Positions 36,101-48,100 of a stretch of 64,000 nt of DNA are shown one piece after another. The stretch is from Nematopogon swammerdamellus. Taxonomy: Eukaryota > Arthropoda > Insecta > Lepidoptera > Adelidae. The DNA lies in the NCBI GenBank assembly GCA_946902875.1, contig OX336345.1:7905395-7969394 (forward strand), read 5' to 3'. The number at the start of each line of letters is the position of its first letter. Position 1 is the first letter of the stretch. The notes under the pieces were generated by a model. That model saw only the letters and a program-made list of their open reading frames with translations. It was not told the DNA's origin and ran no database searches. Position numbers and translations under genes: made by a program.

Positions 36101-39100
36101 GATTTTTTTTATTTCATTCATTTTTGAAGGTGGTTTTTATATTTTTTTAAATAGTTTTTTTATTTTGCAGTTTTTTTTTGTAATTTTTTGCTATTAATGT
36201 ACTCGGCGGAATCGCTTTCCCATCCAATCTTGACCAAATTGAAATGGGACCACACGGGAAGCACCAGCTTTCATATAGAAGAAGAATTTTCAAAATCAGT
36301 TCACCCAGTCGAAAGTTCTGAGGGGACAAACAAAAAATAAATAAAATACAGTCGAATTGAGAACTTCCTTTTTTTGAATTCGGTTAAAAAAAATAAACAA
36401 TAAATACACCCTATCTGAACATGCTTTGTTATATGTAAAATTTGCTCAGTTGACAGTTTTTTTTAATCAAATCACTCCTCTTCGGACCTCAAACTTGCTT
36501 ACATTTTTTTTTATGTAATGCGGTATGGGTTGGCTGAGTCGGAGGGGTCAAAGCGCATGCTCCGACCAGGCAATATCACCTCCGAGAATGTAGGTGCCCT
36601 ACAGGAGTCTTCTCTGGATTGCTGGCTATACTGGACTTGAGGAGAACACAAGCGAGGCTGCTATGCGGCCATCTTACATCCAGTACGGTTGTACCAACCC
36701 AGTCGGCTACAATTTGAGCCTACCACCCAGTAAGGGGCAAGGGAAGGGACCTATAGTTTTACACCGGTTCCGAACGGTGAAGCAGGAGTTGTAGGTAGGT
36801 ATGCACGTAAAATTGAAGTTGAAGACGTCTAGATCCGGAAACATGTCCAATATTCGTTTGAGTGCGGCCAGCGCGCGTTGAATTGGAGTCTTATTATTAT
36901 ACATCTTAATGCCATAGACATTCAAGTCTAGCTGACATAGTAATCACAGTAATTATAAAGCCAACTGTCTAACAGACTAGAGACGCAACTACAAATGCTG
37001 CACATGGGCAAACTGCAAGTGAGCGGCGGAGAGCAACTCGTCAGCCTGTTTGAAGACATGCACTGGATCCTGATGATAGCTGGTGAGCGGTAGGAATTGC
37101 CCCCAGGAATCCTCGGTACTGTGTTTTCCCGGAATTTCCCATTATCCGTCTGACTTTTCTAGTACCGGTACTGATTAAGGAATTCCGGTGTGCAGGTTCT
37201 GTATAAAAGAGGATGAAACAACGCCCATAGACATCCGCTGTGAATGTGAAGTGCTCATTCACATATTTTAACCCATGCCAAATACAGGCATTCAGCCGCA
37301 AGAATATAACTCGGTTCATAGCAGAAATCGGACTTGGGTGTGAGCTATAAACTTTTAAGAGATACACAATAAATCTTATTACATTTTTCTGCAGTGCAAA
37401 GGGCAACATTGGGAATTACTACTTTAACCCTATTTGTGAACAGGTTGCTTTTTGTGTTTCCCTTTACAGGAATGATAGTTATTTTTTTAAGTGGAGGTGC
37501 ACAACGTAACTTTATCACTCTTGGTTGAGTACAGTGAACTCCTTGTGGCCCCAGTTTGGCTCCCTCGTTTTAGCATCTTTATAATAGAAATTATTTGTTG
37601 CACACCAATCAATAGCATGAAGAAAACATATAGAAGAACATTAGGAATATAGTAGAATGCAGGGAGAGCAGACTTTTTTTTTTTTTATGGAAACTGACAC
37701 GGTTGGCTTACATCACCTACAACATCCGTGATGTCAGCCCATAACACCGGGTGAACTTGGTGCCACGTCAGTGCTTCCCTTCGGTCGTGCCGGCTACACT
37801 GAACTGGACGGAAAACACAAACTATTTACATAGCCGTTTCGACCGACCTTTCATTCAGTGCGGTGGTACCAACCCGGGCGGGTTAAACCCTACCACCTAG
37901 TAATATAAGAAGGGAGTCATATCCCTTAGTCGCCTTTTACGACATACACGGGGAGAGATGCAGTGGGGCTATTCTTTTAAAGTACCGGCCCCACACGGTA
38001 CAAATCAGTACTACTTTAACCCTATTTACGGTACTTATCAGTAATAGTGATTTCGTCCAGTCAACCTTTGGGTGTTGAGAAGTAAGTGAACAAGAATAGA
38101 AGTAAGGGTAGTGCAGACATTAAGACAGGAATGTAATAAGATACAATATATATATATATTTTTTAATTGAAAGTGCGACACCCATGGAAATTCTGTTGTG
38201 TGCTGGGCCTAATTTGTATTATTATAATTTAATCTATAATATTATTAAATTTACAAAACATATCAGGTCACTTCCTCGCTGTGGACTGCACCGAGGGCGA
38301 AACGGTGATGATGCCCGCGGAGCTGATCCAGTTCAGCATCGCCGAGAACAGCAACGTGGACGTGGACGCCTCGCTCCGCTTCATGGTCGGCGAGGGCAGC
38401 AGCACCGACAACGTCGACCCCATCGTGAAGCTCGTGGGGCAGGTGCTGCGCGTGTCCGCGTGGGAGGGCGCGGCTCTTAACGCCGGACTCGGATCCGTGT
38501 TCAGTCCGGAACTGTCGGCTACGCTGTCGTGGCTGCTCAAGATATGGGCCAATTCGTATCTGATGCCGGTGCGGACGTTGTATTCGGAGGTGAGTGAAAC
38601 TTTGACTCCTCCGACTCAGCCACACATACCGGATTACATTAACAAAACTAGCTGTGCCCGCGGCTGTGCCCGCGGCTCCGCCCGCTCTCATATTTGACTT
38701 CTCTGCTAACCTCATAAGCCATTTAACGTGATGAAATGTAGCCTATAAATTGATGGGAAGAACCAAGCTATCCGTAGAAGCAAACTGTATTAAAATCGGT
38801 TCAATGGTTCTCGAGTTTTAAGCGGACAGACAGACATACATACAGACAGAAAGCAGAAGTTGGATTTTATTAAAGGTAAGGATATATTTATATTTTGTGG
38901 GTCAGCGCGGTACGTACATAATTTTCAAATCTCGAAAGAGTTACCAGATGCGTGGGTGGCTCAGTTGGAAGAGCAGTGGAAATGTAACCGAAATGTCGTG
39001 GGTTCGAGTCCCACTTCAGATATCTTTTTCTGATAATTTTCTGCTCTAATTCTCAGAGCTTCAATAAATCTGTCTATGTTTCTACATAAAAAAAGTATAA

Positions 39101-42100
39101 ATTTTTTCAACCATTTGTTTTAATTAAATGGATTTTCTTCATAACTTTAAATATGGGTTATTGCCTAGGTACAAATATTACAAAATAATGCATTTTAACA
39201 AAACTGAACTTAGATAGAACATTGTGAACTTCAAAAACTGTTATTGTCGATATGACATGTCGTGACTTGGTACGTGAGTGACCATTGTCACACACGGCAC
39301 ACCATCTGCACTGTGCTTCCGTAGGTCGTTCAGGTCTAGAAGAATTTAGCATTGCAAAATCCATAAGGCTTTTGATCGGATATTGCGTCAGTCGGATATT
39401 AGATAGTCAGCGTGTATGCATCCACTGCTGGACACAGCCGTCTCCAATTTTCCCCCTGTCCTCCCGGGCTTCAGCGGTACGGAACGACTGATTTCCGCAT
39501 ACTTGATTTCGTCGTCCCACCTGGCGAGTGGTCATCGCACACTCCTATTTTCCTGTCCACGGCCACCAGTGTAGGAAACGATTACTTCAGCGGTCGTCTC
39601 AGCTGACGTACACTTATAGTTTACTTATCAGGTTATTAGGGGGGTGTGGTGGTTTATGGAAATTGAACTACAACATCCGCTTTGTCAGCCCATAACACCT
39701 TGATGAACTAGGTGCCATGTCAGTGCTTCCCTTTGGTCGTAGACTAGATTTATTTCACTTCATTTATGGAAATTGAACTACAACATCTGCTTTGTCAGCC
39801 CATAACACCTTGATGAACTAGGTGCTATGTCAGTGCTTCCCTTTGGTCGTAGACTAGATTTATTTCACTTCATTTATGGAAATTGAACTACAACATCCGC
39901 TTTGTCAGCCCATAACACCTTGATGAACTAGGTGCCATGTCAGTGCTTCCCTTTGGTCGTAGACTATATTTATTTCACTTCATTTATGGAAATTGAACTA
40001 AAACATCAGCTTTGTCAGCCCATAACACCTTTGATTAACTAGGTGTCATGTCAGTGCTTCCCTTTGGTCGTAGACTAGATTTATTTATTTAATGATGCCT
40101 ATCCTGATGTCGTGATGTACAGATGTCGGGTGTGCTGGAGTGTGCGTGGGGGGCGGTGTCGTCGGGGGCGGGCTGGGTGGTGGCGCGGCTCGTGTCGCGG
40201 GTGTCGTCCTGCCTGCGCCACCTCCACGCGCAGCCGGCGCCCGCTCAGCAAGCCCTGCAGCTGCTGCTCACACTCGCCTACATACGCGACAAGTAAGCGC
40301 GGTGGTGCCTTCACATTACCTGTCATCGTGAACAAATATGCATATAAAATGTCTATACATTTTGACAAATGTACCGTACGGTACTTTCACCAGCATAAAT
40401 TGCCCCAAGAAGTGATAAGTGCTATCTCATTGGACGGTTTTTAAAACCAGTCGGACAAACACTTTATTAATAACTAGCTTTTGCCCGCAGCTTCGCTCGC
40501 GTGAAATTCGTATTTAAAAAGAAGAATGTAAGTAAGCCCACCACCGTACCTTTATTTCGGCACGCGGAACAATTAAGTTTGTATGAGAGCCACATCTTAG
40601 CGTACCCGGACCTGAATTTTATTTAGCCTATCCTGTGTCCCGTATAGTAAAATGTGCTTGTACTAAGTTTAATCGAATTCGGATGATCGGTTTAAGAGTT
40701 ATGGAGGAACATACATACATACAGAAAAGATTTCTAAAAATCGTCAATTTAGTTTTAGTATCATACATAGAGTCTACAAACGCAGTATCTCATAAAACAA
40801 ATTAACTTACTCCATGACCATCCCTTACAGATTTATTATTAGTATATCTACTATTTGATTTGATGAAAAAAAAAAACATTAAAGGTTACTAAGTGAAAAA
40901 AAAACTATGAAATAAAATAACCAAATCAAGTGAGAATCAAGTGCACTCAACATACAAAGTACACGCATCAGCTTAAAGCTGCTAGATGTGTATACTTCAA
41001 CAATAATAAATTATTTATTTATTCTATCGAGAAGACTCGAGTGGCATGCAGAGCTAATTCCTTTAATATCACGTCTGTGTAAAATATTTCATTTAATTCT
41101 ATCGAGAAGGTTCAAGTGGCGTGCAGAGCCAAACAAGTTGTTTGCGCAGGCAACAGTGGATTTGCGCAAAGGTCAATCCTGTCAAGTCTATCTCGGCTTG
41201 TTACATCTGTTCAGCTCGAATAAGAGCGAAACCAACCAACTGTAGCCTGTTTAATGTAAACTGTCTACAATTATATTAACATTAATGTTCTTATTGAAAC
41301 GCTGAGGGGGTACAGTATCATTGGGCTGATCCTTCGTTACATATGGAATTGTTTGAGGGAAAGGGTCTTAGAGATATGTAATAATGATTTTTTTTTTTAT
41401 GGAAACTGACACGGTTGGCGACATCACCTACAACGTCCGTGATGTCAGCCCATAACACCGGGTGAACTAGGTGCCATGTCAGTGCTTCCCCCTTTGATCG
41501 TGCCGGCTACACTGAACTGGTCGGAAAACACAAACTATTTACATAGCCGTTTAGATCGACGTTTCATTCAGTGCGGTGGTACCAACCCGGGCGAGTTACC
41601 TACCACCAAGTAAGATTAGGAGGGAAGGGACCTACAGTTTTACGAGGAATCCGAACCTCGGTCAGCCTCCAACGGTCAGCGGTCACCCATCCAAGTACTG
41701 ACCGCACCCAGCGTTGCTTAACATTCAATAGCGACAGTTGACTGTCTGCACCACTGAGCTATCGAGGCTGACATAATGATAATGACATCGATAAACTGAC
41801 ATAGTAATAATGATACCGATAAACTGATCACAAGAAAATGCAACAAAGAATTGGCACAAGGAGACCCCATGGCTCCACTGCGGTTCAACTTGGCCACTGC
41901 AGAAATTTTTAAAAATTCTATTAAAGTATGTTTGTGTATACAATATGTTGACGATTTTGTAATATTTGTAACTTCCTCTGACTTAAATCCATCCGTATAT
42001 CTCATTGAACAGGCTCTAAGAAGAAGGAAGGTGTGGAACTCAGCTTGCGATGGCTTCACCGAACATATCCGGGCCCATCGGCAGTAGAGAAGGGTGTTAA

Positions 42101-45100
42101 TCGAGGTCGGGACTAGCGAGTGGCCACTCTAAATTTCCCGCGCATGCTTCACGTTTCGGCTCGCGTCAAGCCCCCGTCAGCTAGTCTGCGTTGACTAGGA
42201 CGCGGGGAAACCACCAGTCCCGCTCTCGACCTCCCTCTCTCTCTACCTATCCATATTCTGTAAGATGCTTCCAGTGACGTTTTCTTAAACGTTGACGTTT
42301 GCTTTTTAGTAAATTGTAAACATTTTTAACGACTTGGGACTAGAAATGTCTATCTACATCAAAATTAGACATAATATGGCCGTGGGCGCCGTCGGACTAC
42401 ACCTCTGCGTTAGTCTGGCGCGCGCCATATGTCGAGCTTCACATAAAAAAAAAAAAAAAAACAAATATGTTTATGCGCCGGGGGTCACAGTTGAAATCGC
42501 TCGGATTATACATAGATGAAGCGTTGAAATGGGGAAAAACAATTCAAGATAACTGCCTATGACAAAACAGCAAAATATCTGTACATTAGCCTAATTCGAA
42601 GCCGTTTAGATTGTACAGGACTGCCAGTCTCAGCTTGACAAGCTAAACACACTCCAAAACAAAGCTTTGAGGATAATAATTGAAGGATACAGTAGAATTG
42701 CTTCTATACATTTTTATTTTCGAATAGTGAGAAATCAAATATTTGGGACTTAATAAAAAAAAATTATTATGTTTGCGCAGACAAGGCAGACTTGCGAGCT
42801 GCGAAGAGTTCATGGCGCTAGTGGCGTGGGAGGCGGCCGGGAGCAACCTTTCCGGGCAATTGCGGAAGGATTTGCACAGGGCGTTTGCAGTCGCAGCTAC
42901 TTATGCTGAAGGTGTGTTGAACTATTATTGTACTGTATGTGCGTAAGGTTTGCACCACTGAACGAAACTTTATCACTCTTAGCCGAGGACGTTTGTGCAA
43001 ATCTCCTGGTGGGCAGCTGCAAGCCTCGTGCGAAGCGTGAAGGTGGACTCATCTCTAAAATGCATTTCTTCCATTCAAACATTTGATGTTGATAAATATG
43101 AAGAAGGGAAAAAGGAATTGGTAGGTTGCGTTAATTGAAGTAAAGATGTTTAAACATAGGGTGGCTTTTGTGATGTGGCCTTCGTAAACTTGCCCCTGAA
43201 GCGTGGAAGCGACCGAGAAGGGCGCCCCGCTTCATGGAAGAGCGGCTGGCTCGGGTGGTTGTAGTAGCACCTCCTGAGCATCAGCGTGCAACGGACTGTT
43301 TGAGGCCTCAGTGCAGAGAATGGACCCCCCCCCCCCCCCTCCCTAACACAAGAGGATGGGCTGCAAACAACGACAACATAATGTGCACCTGACCAGCTCG
43401 ATCCATCTTCGCTGTGGTAGCAGGAGCTGTCCCTGCTATCATATGGAGTGCCACATTGATAGCGGTGGCACCTTCATGAAAACCTTCACTCAATACATCT
43501 AATAAAAATATATGATGGTAGAAGAAAACTTCATTTTTTTTGCACCCGTACACAGCCAATCTCACCCACGAGAAGCGTGTAGTCCGGCTTGTAGGCCGAC
43601 TAAAACCCACAATTTGAAGATCAGTGGATTGTAGGAGGAAGGAAAGAAGAGAGAAAGAAAAAACAAAAACCTTGATCCGTGTTGGATGAATAATTTAGGT
43701 AACACATAACCAATATCCTGCTCTTTAAGGTGAAGCACGCAACCGTCTGCTGTCGAGCACGGTGGCTCTCCAGGAGAAGTTAGTGAACATCATCAACACG
43801 GATTCGGACACGGAGCCCGTACGCAACATGCTCGCCGACACGCTCGACTGCTACATCGGCATCGCGGAGGGGGCGCATGAGGTATGCCATTATTATTTTA
43901 TTAATTTGTGTTAGTTCTAAGCATCTACCCGCTTTATATTTCTTCATAAGACAAGTGCAAAGCCGAAAATGAAGAGAAAAAATATGTCCCGACCAGGATA
44001 CAAACCTGGAACTCTGGTGTGAGCGGTTTCAGCTAATTTTTTCTGTTCATTATCGGCTTTGCATCATCAAATGAAGAAATATGGAATAAATGTTGTGCAT
44101 TTACAGATGTAGTGGTAGCTGATAATAGGGATGTGTTTCACGCCAATGACGTAGTACTATCTCGCTCTCCGTGGAAGTGAAAAGAACGAGAGAGCATAAA
44201 TCGTCACATTCATGTGGACGTTGGTTGACGGTTGACAAGCGCGTGTGACAGGTTCTGGTGCCACTTCATCTGAAAACGTTAATAGAAGCGGTCCCTTCGC
44301 ATGCAAACAAATCACTCAAAGTCTAGTTACTTTTGTGCAATTAACCTTTCGAATGCCCAAGCGCAGATCTGCGCATCGCCCTCTAACTGCCTAAGCGTAG
44401 ATCTGCGGCAACATGACTAGTGACTTTCGGCATTTAAATACGCACTCTTTCAATATGTGGATTAGGTTCAATTATACTTCTAAAAAAAGGTGAAGTTATG
44501 CCCTTCTCGAAATGATTCACTTTGTCGCCACGCTAGAGCACAAAATTAAAGATCTCTTCAGTTGTTTTCGAGCAGTGGCGACGAACGTACATGTTCGCGC
44601 GCGAATTCGCCGCGACCACGCCCCGATTAAAAATGATTTTTGATGTTTTTAGTCATTAGTTTGTTTGTGTTTTTGTATAAATTCGAAAGAATACAACATT
44701 TATGAAGTGAATGTGTTATTATTGGAAGGTTTTATCCACTGGCGAGTGTAAAATCGAAACAAAACATAGCCTCACTATATTTGGTAAGTGAAATGTTCGT
44801 GCAATGTTCAACTCACAATTTGGAATCAAAATAAAAGTCAGAGCACTACAAGTTATAGATAAATTTGTAGGACATTTTATAAGGATTACAACCATGCTAA
44901 ATTTCCTATATGTGTTCGATATTTTTCTTCCGAAAAAAAGTTTTTATTCTCCTTGCGTAACGAATCGCCCCTGCGAAAAAGTCGCGGCTTTTTAGGGAGG
45001 CAGTTCTCGCGCGGCGCCGGCGGAAGAAAGGTTAATTTGCATATTCCATCTCGTATTAACTGCTCACGCGGTTTATTTTTAACGGCACCGAAAGGTGACC

Positions 45101-48100
45101 GAGATGTCGTGTACCAATTTTTTAACCGCAGAATGCTTGTCTTTCGGCATTGAAATACACTCAAATTATCCATTCGCGAGTGTAAAATCGAAAAAAAAAC
45201 TTACCTCACTATTTTTGAAGTGAAATGTTGAAATGCACGGGACGGAGTGTGGAATGTGTTTGGATCTATATCCGTACGTTGCCTTGCTTTTTAGTTTTTT
45301 AACTTTATTTACATAAATGATATAGGCCTCGAATATTTCTCACTGTTTTAACCGTTTATATAATTGCATATTTCTGAATAAACTAAAACATGCAAACATA
45401 GATTAAGTCTTCTTAATACAATAAAAAAAATCTAAAATTTTACATTTGAGGGGTGTAATAAGGCACCCCTTAAAGTCGACGTCATTGGTAAATTATAGGT
45501 AATTAGACCTCTGTCCCTTTTGCACGATTTAGAGAGACAGCAAACAAAATTCTCAATATTGAAATGTAGCAAGCTCGCTGGACTCATTACGCTCTTAACT
45601 GAAATGAAACTGGTGGCAGGTGGGCATGATGGACGTGCAGTTCATGATGCTGAACGGGGCGCTGGAGAAGATCCCGGGCATCCTGTTCCGCTACCACAAC
45701 TACCCCGGCGTGGTGCTCCCCTGCCTCAACCTGCTCTCCAAGAGCGCCAAGCGCATGCTTCACTCTCTCGACTCGCAGAACACTAACAGGTATCATTCGT
45801 TCTTTGGTTTCACTACAGTTGCACTGTTTCATTAAGCTGAGGGGCTATTCCTAGAGTAGTGAGTCACTGGCGAAAAGTGAACACGCGCGAAACAGAAGAA
45901 AGAGCGCGGGAATCAAGAGTCAAGATTACTCCCATGGAAAATTGGACGTGTTATATTAAAAAAAAAAATTGTTTTCACATGCAAATTGCTGTCGTCAAAA
46001 CTGCTGCCGATCGGGGCATATGAGTTTGCGCCGGCGCCGACGCTCGAAGGGTTAAATAAAGTTAACTTGTAATTAAGTTTTTTAAAGTTAAAATGTGTTG
46101 ATCAACGTTTCTTGAATGAATGTGTACAGGTTCTATGAAGTCTGCAGCACAGCATTTGAGGTGTACGCGAGGTGGAACTCCGGTAGAATAGCCAGCCTAC
46201 CGCAGGACGCCGAAGAGGAAGCGTATCAGGTAACCAAACTATTATTTTTACTTATATTGTTTTATTTTATTGACATGGTTGGCCCAAATGGGTTAACCAG
46301 TCTACTTCAGTGCCTGAAATTTTGCATGTTATTAGGTCACATGCGAACCTAGCGAATAGTTAATTTGTTTTTAAGCTGAACTTCAGGAGACAGAAACTTA
46401 TCTTTATTTTCTAGTTCTGTTATTTGTGCGGTGAAATGAATTAGATTGCCATTGTAGGAAATGTTCCTTCGAACATTATATCCATTCAAAATTTGCCACA
46501 TTGTTCAGCTCGTGTTGTCCAACCTGAGGATGTGCCGTCACTTGATCCATCATTAGTCATTAGTTCATTACTCATTATGCAAATTATCACATGCCACATG
46601 TACACTAGGATAATTCAGCAATGACTACCAAAATTTTAAGTTATACAATTATAAAAATAATTAAAAGTTAGACAAATGTTATTTCTTGCAAATTAAAAAA
46701 ATATATATACATACATTTTTGAAAATAAAGGGGTCATACATTTTTTTTTGGATTTTGAAAAATTGCAAAGACCAAAGTTGTTCATTCGAACTCCAGAATC
46801 ACCCCTTATCATTTATGTAGTCACTGCTAAATCAAGTGTTATAATGACTTCAGGATATCTGCGTGCTGATGGAGCTGATCTCGTGCGTGGGGCGGTGCGC
46901 GGACTTCGTGGCGCCAGGGCGGGACGAGGGCGCGGGGCGCGTGTGCGCGCGCGGCCTTCAGCTCGTGCTGCCGCTCATCACCCCCCAGTTGCTCATGATG
47001 CCCGCCCTCGCGCACTCCGCTTACCGCATGCTGCGCGACCTCGATAGCGCTGAACAGGTGCTGAACTGACAGCTGGTGAACGGCATTCGCAGGCAATTTC
47101 GCTGCGTCGTTTTGAATTTCGCAGCCGATTGACTAAGGTGGAAGTTTGAAGCCCCCACATGAGTTAGCCACCATTGATTGAGTTTTTCGAGAATAAAGTG
47201 AATATCCATTGCTCTGGTGAAAGAAACCACATACATTGGTATGTGAAAGTGGTTTAGGTATATCGCACAAAATACACTTATAAAATACACACAATACAGA
47301 AAGAATGTAGGTGTACGTAGGTAATGTAGATTAGCAATTCAAAGATCATATAGGAATCTAGCAACGTGTAGTACCGTCCGAACTGCGACAGAAAGCTCAA
47401 AATGCTGGTGCAATGTCACCCAACAAGATTTAGAACCCGTTCTAGGGCTAACAATATACATTGTAAATGATATTTTCATTTATATTGCATTTGGAGCCCA
47501 GCTACCACGTAGGTGAGGCTAATTGTTTGCTGGTTATCTGGTCTTGTTGGACACTTTGATCCTAGTAGTCGTCTCAAGTGCGATTCCATTGTCAAATGTT
47601 ATTTGCACCTTATTTCTTTGTTCTATTGAATTCTCATTCAACATTGTCCACACCAGATCTGCACGCTGCCTATAGAAGATTTCAACACAGTGATAAGCGC
47701 TCTGCACGTCGGGCTGAAGGCAGTGTCATCGGACGTGTCGACGCTCTGCTGCGACACCATCGTGGGCCTCTCGAGTCGCGTGCGCACGCTCGGTGAGGAC
47801 AGCCCGTACGCGCAGTCCCTGCTCACGCTCGCCGAACTCCTTCTCACCCTCATCATCAAGATGGACATCTCGCCGGACTCTATCCCGGCCGCCGGCGGCG
47901 CCATCTACGCGCTCACATGCGTCCGACCCGCCCTTCTAGAGAATTTAGCTAGGCAGTTAATCGAGGCTCTCGCTCAAAATGATCCCACGAACGTACCGCG
48001 ACTAGAGAGGGCCTTCACGGAGCTCACCAACGGAATACTGTTCGACGGACAGAGACAGCACAAGCTGAGGTTTCGGGAGAATTTCGACAAGTTTCTGGTG

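Noticed and set aside
38946..39027. Possible functional tRNA-Thr gene
   Set aside because: The anticodon stem does not pair and no acceptor stem forms, so it is listed as a SINE head or pseudogene.
39653..40092. Regular repeats that might suggest a CRISPR-like array
   Set aside because: Units are direct tandem copies without unique spacers, in an insect intron.
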